Of a stretch of 64,000 nucleotides of DNA, positions 1-11,171 are shown piece after piece. This DNA comes from Kappaphycus alvarezii. Its lineage: Eukaryota; Rhodophyta; Florideophyceae; Gigartinales; Solieriaceae. The notes under the pieces were generated by a model. That model was not told the origin of the DNA. It was given only the letters and a program-made list of their open reading frames with translations, and made no database searches. Both the position numbers and the translations under genes were made by a program. Within the stretch, counting starts at the first letter, position 1, and each line of letters opens with the position of its first letter. The stretch lies in contig NADL03000708.1 of NCBI GenBank assembly GCA_002205965.3, positions 372,001 through 436,000 of the forward strand, in the 5' to 3' direction.

Positions 1-411
1 CTTCCCGTAAGAGAGGACGCGAAAACGCCAGCAAACCGATGGCAATCGATAACCTGGTTGCTGCCCCGCCGGTTCCACTTCCTAAGCGCTCGGCAAAGAA
101 AAGGGGCGATTAGGGAAAGAAGAAAGCTCCGAGAGCGACTAGTGTAAAGCCAATACCTACGAAGGTAGAACAGTACGATTTCTTAGCTACCATAGGCCAA
201 GCGAATGCGGGTATCAGTATCGGGCAGCTCCTTAGAGGCGACGACAAGCAAGCCAAGCTGAAGGCAAATAAGTTATTTTCTGGCGTAAGATTAGTTCGTC
301 CAGAACGCCACCGAACCCTAGGAGTCGGGGGATAAAGTAATGATGGACGTCGGGACCGAGAAAGAGCTTAAGCTTGGGATCAAGAACGTTTACTGACATA
401 GAACTTGAACC

Positions 412-642
412 TTGTTCAACTCAGGCGCCGTACCAGATGTAATATCTCGACGGTTGGTTGACCTGCTACGCATTGAGCCTCTTCAGATACGATGGAGTGT
501 GATGGTCGCAAACGGGAAGAAGGCAAGAGTAACCGATGAGTTGAAGCAGGCACAGGTGACTGTCGGTAATCTTACCACACTAGCTTACTTTGACATCATG
601 CCAGAGTCTCCGTTCGATCTCATTATTGGAAAAAAACGATGA
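412..642 (+). pseudogene. Retroviral-type aspartic protease domain, catalytic Asp replaced
   Basis: About 76 residues resembling the retropepsin domain of gypsy Pol. The active-site region reads FNSGAVPDVIS, where functional enzymes have D-(S/T)-G, so the catalytic aspartate codon is now AAC (Asn), consistent with one G-to-A change. The flap and C-terminal strand (FDIMPESPFDLIIGK) are still recognisable. A stop at about 394-396 separates it from the upstream linker, and another ends it before the reverse transcriptase. It would have released Gag and Pol products from a polyprotein; in this copy it cannot be active. Confidence 0.8.
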
Positions 643-1007
643 AGAGAATGATAGTCTCGTTGGATTTAGAAAAAGATGTGGATAAGGTTAAGAACGGCGG
701 AAAAACAATTCATATCCCTCTGTACTCTGAAGCAGCCATGATGGGGGCGGAAGCCTCAGGTTCATTCACCACCGAAGAGTCTAGTGATGATGGGTAAGAT
801 GAGGAAGATGAAGAAAGAATCCTATCGGAAGAGGACGGCGTGGAGTTGATGATGTGCTTGAGTGAGGAAGCCTAACCGGAGGTAGAAAAAGATCGAGCTG
901 AAGCGGTGCGCAAGTCATTAGGGCACCTGCGCGACGACGTGAGATAGAAAATCACAGACCTTCTGCTGAAGGTACCAAGTACAATATCGTTAAATGCCTC
1001 GGAACTA

Positions 1008-1854
1008 ATGCCACCCGAGGTATCTTTCCGACACTCGTTCGACTTGTCGAGCTACAAGCCAATTTGTCACCCCATACGCCAAGTTCCGCCAAAATTGAAC
1101 AATATGTTGAAAGAAGAGAGAGACTGTATGTTTGCAACGGGTGTCATTAAGCCATCCAAGTCATCATGTGGTTTTCCAATCGTGTTCTCTGACAAAAAAG
1201 CGGGAAACCAAGGTTCCGCATAGACTATAGGAGCTTGAATAAGATAATAAACGGAGACAAGTATCCTATACCGCTTCTTGAGGAAATAGTTAACGACACC
1301 AGCGACACAGAGGTTTAGAATGATCAACACATGTTTGCCGGGTATTGGCAGATATTACTCAGCAAGGATATCCGAGAGATCTCGGCTGTCAGGTGCAGGC
1401 TGAGCTCTTTTGAGTTCGTGGTCATGCCTTTAGGGGCTAATGAACGCCCCTGCATGTTTCCAGCGCATAGATATCGAGCTTTTCAATGGATACGGTGTTC
1501 ATATGGGTGTAAATTGATGATGTAGTGGTAACATCAAGGACGATGGACGAACACATCGCTCACCTTGATATGCTCTTTGAAATGATCCGAGCTGAGAACC
1601 TCAAGATCAAGCTAAGCAAGTGCACCTTTGCTCGACACGAAAACCCACTGCTGGGACATGTAGTATCTGCAGATGGGTTGAAGCCTGACCTAAGCAATAT
1701 CGAAAGGGTTGAGAAAGCCAGAGTGCCACAGGGAGAGAAAGATCTCCTATCCTTCTTGATGTTCCGCTCTTTCTACCGACCGTTTGTACGGAACTTTGCG
1801 CGAATTGCAGCACCCCTGCACAACCTCACGTTGAAGGATGCCAATTTTTTCTGA
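1008..1854 (+). pseudogene. Reverse transcriptase domain of gypsy element A
   Basis: Reverse transcriptase in at least three frame segments. 1008-1223 carries the fingers region (PIRQVPPKL, VIKPSKSSCGFPIVF). About 1211-1315 in another frame gives RFRIDYRSLNKIINGDKYPIP, and 1331-1525 contains the FEFVVMPLG strand. The active site at 1507-1524 reads V-stop-I-D-D-V: the Tyr of the Y-x-D-D box is now a TAA stop at 1510-1512, while both aspartates remain. Downstream the thumb reads LGHVVSADGLKPD. Family assignment is firm from motif order; the gene is a pseudogene. Confidence 0.88.
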
Positions 1855-2468
1855 AATGAGGAAGCCGACGAAGCCTTTGGAGCTTTGAAGAAAAGGCTTT
1901 GTACGGTACCCATTCTACTCCAACCCGACTACGCCAGAAAGTTCGAAGTGTATTTCGACGCCTCTAACGGTGCTGTTGGGGCTGCACTCATGCAGGAGGG
2001 CGACTCCGGGAAACTAAGACCGATACAATACGCGAGTCTAGCGTTGAAAGGGGCTGAGAAGAATTATAGTGCTTTCGAGAAAGAGGCTTTAGCGGTATGT
2101 TTGCGTTGATGAAGTTCCGTTATTGTTTGGTTAGTGAACCGTTTGTGGTCAACAGCGACCATGTATCGCTCAGGACATCATTCGCGGAGAAGGACCTACA
2201 CGGTCGATTGAGTCGGTGGCTTAATATAATGTCTGAATTCGAAATTGAAATCAAGTACGTTCCGGGGAAAAGGAACCTACTCGGAGGCTATCTTTCTCGC
2301 AGCATTGGAGAAGATTCTGAAGCAGCAAAAGAATCATCGATAGAGACCTTCCTCGCACCCGAAGTGTTGGACCTTGCAGTAGTAACGAATGATAGACCCG
2401 GGCATGTCATGATCATTACGGAACCTACAGAGTTAGAGCCCCAGATGGCATCATCGAAGCGATACTAG
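1855..2468 (+). pseudogene. RNase H domain of gypsy element A
   Basis: The tether and RNase H region read FEVYFDASNGAVGAALMQ (first catalytic Asp intact), followed by RPIQYASLALKGAEKNYSAFEKEALAV. A frameshift near 2097 moves into the segment with NSDHVSL and VPGKRNLLGGYLSR, the terminal part of gypsy RNase H that normally reads PG..N..AD.LSR. A TGA stop at 1852-1854 separates it from the RT. It would degrade the RNA strand of the replication intermediate. Confidence 0.85.
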
Positions 2469-2606
2469 GTCAAAATATCTGGAGTTGGCGTACCAGCTCG
2501 AGTTAAAAGACAAGCACGAAATTACGCAGTTATCGGCAATCATCTTCTGAGAAATACCGCGAAAAGACGGAATGTGGTCCCTTCAATCGCGCACTGAAGA
2601 ATAATC

Positions 2607-3576
2607 ATGGCTCTCTTCCCCGACCAGTTTGCGCACTGCGGCCATTACACCACTAAAGATTTCGTTGCTACGCGTTTCTGGTGGCCCGCAATGATCCGGT
2701 ATATATCAGCACACGTCAAGTCCTGCGAACAATGCCGAAGAGCAGGGAGAGTTCCGAGAAGCGTCATTTCATTAGACCAACCAGTAGTTGGGATCTTTCA
2801 TACCTTTAGCATCGACTTCGCTGTTCCATCCAAAGTACTAGGCGAGGTAACAAGTACGTCTTGCTTGCAGTGGATCACTTAACCCGTTGGCCCATCATTC
2901 GCGCTACTAAGTTGCAGACATCGTACGTCGCAGTAAGATTCTTTCAGGAACAGATATTTGCCCAGTTCGCCTCACCGAGAGTTGTGCTGAGCGACGGAGG
3001 CCCTGCTTTAGCGGTGAACCATCTGAAGCTCTCCCTCTAGAAAGTTAGAGCAAAGGCGAAGATAGTCTCACCATACTGTCCTCAAGCCAACGGAAGGCCG
3101 GAGAGGATGGTCCAGACAGTAGAGATCGGGCTGAGGAAGATAGCAAATGACAAAAATTGGGATCAGAAGTAGCAACTCATTGGGACATCTTATCGCTCGC
3201 GACGGGCACTAGACTGGTTGTCACCGTTCTATCTTATGTTTGGCCAAGACAAACGAGTCGTTATACTCGTAAAAGTTTTACGGCTTCTCGGAGAAGAACA
3301 TACGGAGATAGGCGCGCGCATGGAGGAGTAAGTGAGAGAGCTCGACATTACTGCTCTTGCAGGACCACGGGCCCAACGAAAAATCCCTGGTGTAGGCATC
3401 TCAGCGATCAAGAACCCGTTCGCTCCGGACCAGTACGTTATGATGTCCAAGAGTAAGCATGAAAAGAGTCGAGAACAAAGCCGAAGTGGGACGTTCCGAA
3501 TCATTTCGTGCGTGTTAAGGGCACTAAGTGCCATCTCAAAGATCGAATCGGTAGAGTTACAAGAAGAGGAGCTCAT
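2607..3576 (+). pseudogene. Integrase of gypsy element A (DD35E motif still readable)
   Basis: The N-terminal HHCC zinc-binding motif is seen as HCGHYTTKDF and CEQCRR in 2607-2882. The core then appears in two frames: FSIDFAVPSK (first Asp), VVLSDGGPA (second Asp, codon 2993-2995) and QANGRPERM (Glu, codon 3101-3103). The second Asp and Glu lie 35 residues apart, as in the D,D(35)E family. An in-frame TAG lies between them at about 3038. Downstream, 3332-3576 carries charged C-terminal sequence consistent with a gypsy integrase tail. Dead copy. Confidence 0.85.
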
Positions 3577-3829
3577 TACTCCATACTGTTGGCCTTTGGA
3601 TTGTGCGCATCAATCTAGATGCGTATTGGTTAAAAAGTACCGCCGTCGATCGCAAAGATGGTGGAGTGAGTGGGGAAGGACCAGCTCGAAGCTAGTGAAG
3701 AAAAGTTGGCGATGGAGTGCTAAATTTAGATGCGTTGATGATCGAAGGATTGTACGAGCCGACAAGAATGAACGAATTTCTCCACAGTCACCAGGGCAGG
3801 TCAATGATTGACGCGGTGCAAGCACAGAG

Positions 3830-4223
3830 AATAGCTAGCTACTGATTGCACGACCTAGGATCTGAGTTCAAACCGTCGGTACAGGTGCTACCCGTCATCA
3901 ATTTGTTGTGGGTATTTTCCAGCAGAAAGTGAATTTACGTAAGGGCAGAAAGATCGCGGAGATTGCAGCCCGCAAACTTCTCTCTCCCATTTCCGCGGGC
4001 GGCACTACCGAGGAAATTACCCTGAGTCGCGAATAAACAGTTGCAACCCCTCACCAATCCCACAGGTGAGCGCCGCACACTGATCGTGGAGAGGCTATTT
4101 GTAATGGCTATGGGCGAATCGGGGAGTTTTGGCTAATTATCCACGCAAAGACGCGTTTTTACCGTGATGGGGGCGGATGTCACGGGCGCCTCACGGCCAC
4201 CTGGATATTTTGGGTGTTTTTAC
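3830..4223. other. Intergenic, 3' flank of gypsy A
   Basis: No convincing gene. A short open stretch in one + frame (about 3918-4030) looks coding-like but matches no family I recognise. The element's 3' LTR could lie here, but no second copy is visible in the window. Confidence 0.3.
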
Positions 4224-4297
4224 GCTTCTCGTAGCTCAGTGGCTATACGTTTGCCATCTCAGATAAGTTAGGTTTGATTTATGAGTTTTGGATGGTT
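4224..4297 (+). ncRNA. Degenerate tRNA-like sequence (tRNA pseudogene or SINE head)
   Basis: A perfect A-box core TAGCTCAGTGG (4232-4242) is followed about 30 nt downstream by GGTTTGATTTA (4271-4281), a B-box with apparent C-to-T changes. The segment starts GCTTCTC where an acceptor stem would begin. A closing acceptor strand, D-stem and anticodon stem do not form cleanly, so this is not a working tRNA. A decayed tRNA or a tRNA-derived SINE promoter are both possible. Confidence 0.3.
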
Positions 4298-4759
4298 TCA
4301 ACCCTCACCGATGGCCGTCTCTATCGCTTAGAGTCGATGAACCAGCCTCGCGTTAACATCGATTAATGCTAATCGTTCGTCTTGTCAAACGAAGACAGAG
4401 GTACAATATTGAAGAACAAATTAGTTCATATTGAGGGCGCTGGCAGTCCGTCGTTCTCGAAAGCTGATAAAAGAAGCATTAAAAGCTGCATTCTAGAACA
4501 AAATAAAGAGAGACACCCTTCCAATTGTTTTCTTTCAGAGAGATCCATCTTCCCGACCTGATAGCGGTGATAGCAACCTGAAATCTAAATGAGCTTAGAT
4601 CTCAGTCGTTTTAACGGGAATTGGTCCGTAAATATTTCAATTCACTGTGGATCTTCATCATATCAATTTAATGACCAAAAATTTCATCTGGCCTAGGCAA
4701 CACAAGGGGTGTGAAAATTAAATGAAATACGTCGATCAAGAATAGATAATTTCAAAAAA

Positions 4760-5240
4760 TGAAGAATGAATTACTTGAGTAGAACTGAGAATAAAAATAA
4801 AAAGAAAACCAATATTTATTGGTGGACGGGAATAATTCGATGGCCCGAGAATTGCTAAAATTTAGTAACAGCCTAAGCCTATTTATACTGCAGATCAGAG
4901 GAGCAAGCTACAAATATAATGATTTCAGTAGTATAATAATAATTGTAGACCAAATTAATGCTCAATAATAACAATAATAATTGTAGAACAATTATCCAGG
5001 TTAGCATTAATCCAAATAATAATTTGCTGGCAATATAATTCCAGTAATTATAACTGCAGAATTTAAAACCCAACTGCCAGACACAAAAATTGCTTCACAT
5101 GTAATACAATATAAAATATAGGCCATTGAAAAGCAGATAAAATTATTTTCGATGGTTCACAATAAATAAAAAATGTGGGCCTCTAATAAAATAATTTTTC
5201 GCAAATTTTCATCACTATATTCGATATGGAAAGCAAAATA
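4760..5240 (-). repeat. AT-rich dispersed repeat, copy 1 (also at 50230-50690)
   Basis: This segment and 50230-50690 align over most of their length in the same orientation. Shared landmarks, in order, are GAAAACC, TTCGATGGCCCGAG, ATAATAATTTG(C/T)TGG, AAACCAACTG and the GATTCACAATAAATA / GGTTCACAATAAATA block. At 50 kb the repeat lies directly beyond the RNase H end of a - strand copia element, so it is probably LTR or 3' end sequence of that family and this copy a solo remnant. No coding potential. Confidence 0.65.
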
Positions 5241-5407
5241 ACTAGTTTTCCAATACTTGTAAAAATACATTTTTTAATTTCACAACGGGGGCGATTTGGT
5301 TCTTTTATGTTTGGAAGGTGCGGTTCGGCTATCCCTCGATGTATGCTAAACGTGTTCAGGATGACGGGTAGTGTCACTCGTGCGCCTAAAGAGCTGGCTT
5401 AAAGCCT

Positions 5408-5451
5408 GTCAACAGGCATGATGCATTGGGCATCACTGCTGCTGCCGCATG
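5408..5451 (+). repeat. Short dispersed repeat, copy 1 of 3
   Basis: Contains CAACAGGCATGATGCATTGG followed by a CTGCTGCTGCCGCATG core. Related copies lie at 28022-28066 and 30642-30686, all on the + strand and about 45 nt long. The surrounding 5.2-6.2 kb shows no recognisable gene. Confidence 0.55.
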
Positions 5452-6769
5452 CCTCTGGGTTAACACAAAGATTACATGCTTTTGAGGAAGAATTATGCAG
5501 AAAACTTTCTTCCTCTCGAATTTACTCTGCCGGTACTTGCATTTCTGTCTGCATATACCCTCTCAAAAGTGTAATTCACTTCATTCGACATTCACCGTCC
5601 TTTCACTTACAAGAGTCGCCATGGTTCTACCAATTCCGTGCCATTTTTTTAATCAAACGTGAAAGCACTCTTCACATACCTGGGCGTCCCAATTTAGCTG
5701 GATAATATATTTCGATATGCTGAAAATGCAAGGACTAGCTCGCAAATTTACGCAGTGAACTTTAAGTAGGTGGTTCTTCGCAGCCTATTCGATAAAAAAC
5801 TTAAAAAACCGGACGGTATCAGAGCATGCGGTACTTAGGGAGTCAAAAGCGAGGGGCTGGAATTGGAAACCAAGGTCGCGTGTACCAGAAGAAGTATCTG
5901 TGGTCCGCTGGTGTGATCAAGCTATGTTCGGTAAGATAGCATTTCTGATAGATATTATGAGTTCGACAATCCAGATTGCGGTTCCGTTGATCCCTTCTGG
6001 GTGACACTTTCTGATTTGTGGCTGTCTTGTTCCCCTGTGGGTAGCACTACCGTTTCTGTTCGATTTTTAACTGTAGTTTAATGCTTCTGGGTATTACCTG
6101 CTGTGCAAAGCAGTTTAGGGCCCAAGTCGAGACGGAACTGCTTTCGTTCTCCCCACTGTCTCCGTACACTTAATGGAAAGACATGGGGCTATTCGATAAA
6201 GAAAAGCATCTGATCAAGGATCCGACTACCGACTCCCAACTCAGAAGCATCGCCAGTGAGTTGCGTGCCCGTGGCTGGCCACAGGTCTTGAGAGGGGAGA
6301 CTATTCTCCTGGACTGCTCGTGTTCTGCCGGCGATATCCTTGGGACACCGCGCCGTTGGCGACTCTCATCGCACTTGCAGCAGCGTTCGATGTAAATGGC
6401 GATGTGATGACAACGTCACAGCCAATGGTTTTCTCGCAGGCGCCAGTGGGGAGGAAGAAGGTTGTACAGAGATGTCTCCGGGCCGAAGTTCGGAACCAGG
6501 GATGAGGTCAGGAACCTCTAGCTGGTTTTATAAACCAGCAGAAGAGAAAAGGTGGTAGAAAAAGGCGTTCTGAATGGGTTCATGCCGGTGCCCACGTCCA
6601 AATTCAGAGGGGCAGATGTCAGCAGCGTGATCACAGCAGACATCCGGATATCGCTGAAGCTGGTGAAGTTTCAACGGCATTGAGTCTTTGCGGACTGGGA
6701 GACCGAGGTGACAACGTAATAATATGCCCCGAAGAGCGGCGGAAAATTTTTTTGGTAGCCGTCGGCTGC
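5452..6769. other. No identified gene
   Basis: Several short overlapping ORFs exist (for example 6183-6395 +), but none matches a family I recognise. Given the gypsy remnant that begins at about 6.8 kb, the part after 6180 may be the decayed gag/RT region of that element. Confidence 0.3.
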
Positions 6770-6892
6770 GATTTAAGGAAAGCAGCGCAACGACTGTGGC
6801 GAAAGGCAAGGCCTAATATCTTGCGAAGTGTCAGTCTCCGACCCTTATCAGTGCAGTTAAGCAGGTGTTGCGCAATACCCGATCTGCCAAAC

Positions 6893-7435
6893 CGTCCGCA
6901 TCTCTTCATAGACGTGTCATCAACCCATATGCTTGTGTTCTAACTCAAATTTCCACCTCTTATGTCAACTCCAGCAGAAGTTCACCACAACAATGGAAAC
7001 AAGAACCTGTCTCTTTCGTTTCAAGGTCGCGTATTTTCTCTAGTTCAATCTTAAGCAAGAGACTTACCTGTAGTAGCCAATTTCATTTGAATTTCACAAA
7101 AGCATGCGGCGTGTAAAGATTTTTTGCTCTTCGGATATCACAAGAACATCCCCTTTCTGCTCTCATCTAACCATTTCGATACAAACATCGCCCACTACAC
7201 CATCCGTGAGACACAACGTTGGTTGAATCGACTTGCGGATATCGTCTTAACAGTAGAGCATATGCCAGAAGAGAGCAGTACCCGTGCGGATATTTCAATA
7301 TACTGGACTGCTTTCGATCTCTACATTTGTCCTGGTAGGCACATTTATACACTCACAGTGCCAAAGATCACAGAGAACGTTCCAAGCCTTCAATCTGTAC
7401 AGTTCGTCTCAAAGACGAATAAAAAGCACCCATAA
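6893..7435 (+). pseudogene. RNase H region of gypsy D
   Basis: 6893-6943 reads HLFIDVSSTHM (expected LFTDAS.THW), continued in the next frame as VLTQIS. A second shift gives EPVSFVS. The segment 7124-7435 carries FGYHKNIPFLLSSNHFD, RETQRWLNRLADIVLTVEHM and ADISIYW, the end of gypsy RNase H (expected QRWALRL....IEH..GE.N..AD...RW). Three frames are needed, so this is a pseudogene. The first catalytic Asp (FID) is retained. Confidence 0.75.
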
Positions 7436-8206
7436 TTGAATACTACAGAACTCTTGTCGTTGGAAGCCGGATCATACTGCGTCTGGACAAACAGCTTTGG
7501 CCAACGTTATAGAACCCTTGAGAAAACGGAGCTTATGATCTGCACATGAGTTGCCAGCCTCTCTGGTTTCGTCAGAAATCGAGGGTGTGGAGCAAAGAAA
7601 GCTATACTCCAGGAGAAAGTAACATGGCCAACCATTGACGCTGTTGTTAATGCTTTCTGTGGGGATTGTTTTATCTGAATTATTCCAGCACCAGGGCACA
7701 ATGCTTCCCTGTCGCTCGGAAATCAGGAACATGGCAAGCTGAAACAGTGATGGAGGCAGCCGGGGCGCTGCTGAAGGAACAGTAGAGACGATGGTAATGG
7801 GTTTCAGAAAGTTGGGGGCAAAGGGTGTATGGAGTGTACCTGGATTCCCATAAAAATCCAGATGAGCCCTTCTTTTACAGATAGTACGGCAGCTTTTATA
7901 AACAACTCTCAGAGTTATGCCAGCTCAGTAAAATGCACTAGAAAGTAAAGCTGTAACTAGAAAGTAGAGCTGTAACTAAATAATAGTACTACCTAAAACA
8001 TAAGAAGGTCGATGACGTGGGGCTCCACGTCAAATAAAAATACTGTAGAGAAAATAAATACTCAGCAATAAAATCGCTACCCGGTTCATCACAGCTTCTA
8101 GATTCTTCCAAGAGTGATGGACTTTCTCTGCAACGCCACTGTGTTATAGAGAATTGGAATAGCGACAGCGAACAAGTCTCTATTACACAGTGGTGCAACA
8201 GAGACA
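7436..8206. other. RNase H-integrase linker of gypsy D, no readable domain
   Basis: This should hold the integrase zinc-binding region, but I could not read a clean HHCC motif. ORFs on both strands here are short and unrecognised. Confidence 0.35.
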
Positions 8207-8640
8207 TTGTTAGACAAGCAGTTGAATAAACTTCTTTGCTTTGATTTTCTATATATTGAGGAGTCAGGCTCAGGCCACCGGTATACGCTCATCCTGAAGG
8301 ACGATTTGTTTTTCTTCGGCCCTGCGAGAAGGCTGATGCAACGAACACTGCCACTCCTCTGGTCCAGTACTTCATTACATTTTTTCTGTTCTGAAATGGC
8401 TCCCGAACCAGGGTCCCCATATTTGCAACAAGCGAATGGAAGCATTGGTTGCATCTATTAGCGTACAACACGGTTTCTCGGCAGCATATGTTCCGTGTTT
8501 TAGTAGCATCGTCGAGATTGTTTGCAAGTAACTACTACGGGTTAGAAGCGCTCTGAGCACTGAAACGCGGGTTTCGGAGGTATGGTGGCCCAAGATCGTC
8601 TCTTTGGTAAAGGGGTTAGGTTTGGCTGTTTTACTTTTGT
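8207..8640 (+). pseudogene. Integrase core remnant of gypsy D
   Basis: 8207-8330 reads LLCFDFLYIEESGSGHRYTL then ILKDD, matching the first-Asp strand of gypsy integrases (expected hFDyl.I..S..G..Y.LvlKDD). About 8470-8600 in another frame gives MFRVLVASSRLF and VWWPKIVSLVKG, the usual post-Glu helix and WP..VPLVQ block. Frameshifts and stops break it. The second Asp and Glu were not located with confidence. Confidence 0.65.
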
Positions 8641-8677
8641 AAGATATATCCGATCTATCTTATAGTTTTCCAGACAA
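8615..8677 (+). repeat. About 62-nt dispersed repeat (second copy 62642-62702)
   Basis: Both copies share TATATCCGATCTATC and the GTTTTCCAGACAA end, with nearly every base between aligned, in the same orientation. Possibly the end of a shared transposon family, since one copy sits at the end of gypsy D. Confidence 0.6.
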
Positions 8678-8689
8678 GTAAAGTACAAT

Positions 8690-10595
8690 ATCAACAACCC
8701 ACCGTCTCTTCGAATTGGGGTTGTTCCCAAATTACAGCACATAACGCACAACCAGCGGGAATACCATGTATTTGATGCTCACGATTGCAGTTGATCATGG
8801 TGTCGTCAACGCTGATGATGAAGCTGCCCTGATCTACGATTCCTTTATCGTAAATGCGACACTTGACCAAATGCATTAGGATGTCGTATTATCACTTATT
8901 TTTCACGGACGAATGCTATCGAACGACACAACAGAAAGACGAGCTGTCATACAAACCGGTACAGGGTGACTAATAGTTGTCGCCAGGGTGCACAGACGGC
9001 GTAAAAAAATTCCACGAATTGCATCATTCCCAGGAGGATCACAAGGTAAGGTCTAATTTCAGGGTCGATGTTGAACAATTTGTAACGGAAAAGTATCCCA
9101 TCGTGCAACAACCAAAGGGCGTAATAATTCCCGTTTATTGACGTCTAATTGCTTGAAGGCACTTATGAGGTACTTGTGTGCTAAGCTAATTAGCGGGACC
9201 CTATCAAGTTAATATTTTGTGGTGAGTTGTGGGTAGTACGGATAGCTGTCGACGTCAATGTTAGGGTGCAGGCAAGTGGTGGTGGAGCGAGCCACCCAAG
9301 AGGATGACCCAAGCGCGGCGCAGTGGTTGCCAGAGGGCAGAGACTAAGCCATGTCTGACATAGCTTAGTACCCGTGCCGGACAGTATACGTAAAGAGGTG
9401 CTAGGCCCCCGGGCAGGAGAAGAAGGGGGTACGCACACTATCAACCATTCTCCCAACAGCAGTTCTATTTTCGACAACTGGTTAAAAAATTGTTGAATTA
9501 CAATATTGAATCTGTACATATCTTCCGCGTCAGTCCCTGTCGCGACGCTGATGTTGAAACCTGTGTTCAAGTTAAGCAATTTGCGGAATTAGCGGGAGGT
9601 GAGCGGCACTCTGTTACTGCTGTGAAAAACATTGGCCCCCACGGTAGCTTTTTTGAAGTTTTAGTGATCTGAAGGGGCCTTGCATCAAGTGGAAAGACAT
9701 GGGAACCGCTGTCGTACATGCTTCAAGACGTTGCTATCAAACTGTGTGAGACCTTTTGCCCAGAACCGTGGTGCTGATCCAGCCAGGAAGGCAGAAATTT
9801 CCATGTCACTGTGATATGCAAAAGGCGGCCTGTTGTGTCACTTTGCGCAAAGAAACCACAGATCAATTTAGTGAGCTAGGTCTGCAAACGTACATATGAC
9901 GGGTTTACGAAGTGATCTGTTTTCGTACTGCATTGCAAGTTGTGGAGGCGTAATGAATCGTAGGATGTGACCTAGCTCTCCACGGTTATCGTGATTTGTA
10001 CGTGAATGTCTGATTTGGGTGCTTCAAGCTCTCAGTACCTAAAACTAGGAAACCATGCACCCCAGTAAAATGCGGGTAGACCACCGAGTGTCGCTCCTCT
10101 TCTCACAAGCTGCCGATTGGACTGCATGACAGGTATAAGCATGTGAACGTCATTTTGAGAGTACAAATAATCTACAAGTTAAATATCGGCGTCGATTGAT
10201 CATAGTGAGGTACGTGAAATTGTTGAATGAGGATGTATTTTGTTTAGATTAACAAAGTTTGTCGATTAATTGGGTGCCCCAAAATGACAAAGAACTAGCT
10301 TTTGCTTTGGATTTAGCGACGGAGTCGTTGAAATACCGGAGAGATCAGTTGATGTAGTAGTAGGGGAGGTCAACAAACCTCAATCGTATTGAGGACTTTT
10401 GAATCCGTACAACGGGGGAGGTTTATATTGAGATATTGGGAATTTGAAAATTGTTGGTACTCGACGGATTGTGAGACCAGTTTCTGATTGCCAATTGGAC
10501 ATGAGACGGTTTCAGCGGCTGTTTCACTTAATGCATGAGCGTTGTATATTCCGAGAGAGAAGATGAGAAGATGCAATTGGGGTGAGAGCGCAGGT
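8690..10595. other. No identified gene; GC-rich patch at 9270-9430
   Basis: Short ORFs only. A GC-rich patch (about 9270-9430) contrasts with its AT-richer surroundings and is open on the - strand (9190-9579), but the protein is compositionally odd and unrecognised. I see no RNA gene signature. Confidence 0.3.
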
Positions 10596-10665
10596 AACTA
10601 CAGTAAGCAGTTTTGTACTGTAATTGGCAAAGGTGCACTGAATTACAGTTTACAGTACAGTAGAG
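10596..10665. repeat. GTAC/ACAGT microsatellite-like cluster, left border of gene island 1
   Basis: Repeated TACAGT and TACTGT words (CTACAGTAAGCAG, TTGTACTGTAATT, TTTACAGTACAGTAG). The same motif recurs at 13442-13495, 14699-14716, 34534-34567, 36842-36899 and 42548-42590, next to gene-bearing stretches. Confidence 0.6.
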
Positions 10666-10849
10666 CTGTTGGGGTGACTTGAATCTGACAGAAAAATGCA
10701 GCCAGTGTTAGATGATGGAAACCCTGGCACTTGGTGATTCGTTGCTCCCTAATTTGCCAGATGGGCACAGATGACTTTTCCTTTTCCAACCCTGGGTCAC
10801 CAAGTGGCCTTGATCAGCCCCTCTGCGTTGAGATTGGTCCTGACTATGC

Positions 10850-11171
10850 GCGCTTGCCTTTTGCTTTTCCTTCCGCCTCCGCACACCCCGATCCCGCGCA
10901 TTTGCTCCAAAACCCCCGCTTTGCACCACCACATCTCCCCTTGCATCAACCAACGTCATCTCCGCCATCCACCCTTCCCGGCCCCTCCCCCGTCCCATCT
11001 ACACCACATTCGCTCTGCACTTTCCCACCGTCGCCCACTCCCATTGATGCTACCCAATCGCTAACACCACCGACTCATCACAACCTCCCCTTCCCTCCCT
11101 GCCCACTTGCCCCCTACAAGCACACCCATCCGTCCACCTCTGTCTCCCGCAGGTCCTCCCCCTTGACCCGC
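10850..11171 (+). promoter_or_regulatory. Pyrimidine-rich tract upstream of the FTR alpha gene
   Basis: About 320 nt dominated by C and T with almost no G runs, ending at the probable start codon. It is open in the FTR frame (continuous from 10731) but encodes a Pro/Ser/Thr/His-rich low-complexity peptide. I therefore read it as 5' leader or promoter rather than protein. A CCCGCAG|G at about 11150 could be a 3' splice site, which I cannot exclude. Similar skewed tracts sit beside the zinc-finger gene and at 17.8-18.3 kb. Confidence 0.45.

Larger units (their letters stand above)
151..3576 (+). mobile_element. Ty3/gypsy retrotransposon remnant A (pol, frame-broken)
   Basis: Protease, reverse transcriptase, RNase H and integrase pieces follow in Ty3/gypsy order on the + strand, spread over all three frames with many stops and frameshifts, so the element is dead. 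The segment at 151-290 reads as the conserved linker ahead of the protease (YDFLATIGQANAGISIGQLL), so pol extends left of the protease. Gag, if present, lies outside the window. I could not identify LTRs on either side. The order PR-RT-RH-IN, with integrase last, separates it from the copia elements on the - strand at 19-24 kb and 50-61 kb. Confidence 0.9.
6770..8640 (+). mobile_element. Ty3/gypsy retrotransposon remnant D
   Basis: RT tether, RNase H and integrase remnants lie on + in gypsy order and in shifting frames. The phrases match the gypsy group in which RNase H ends with a 'QRW...EH..GE.N..AD...RW' block. It differs in sequence from gypsy A, so it is a separate family. Ends and LTRs were not found. 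Confidence 0.75.

Noticed and set aside
9190-9579. 129-codon - ORF in the GC-rich patch
   Set aside because: Unbalanced composition, no motif, and no coding signal outside the GC-rich patch.
10731-11171. N-terminal 147 residues of the longer FTR alpha frame
   Set aside because: Pro/Ser/Thr/His low complexity from a C/T-rich tract and no targeting-like start; the 131-residue form from 11172 fits the family better.
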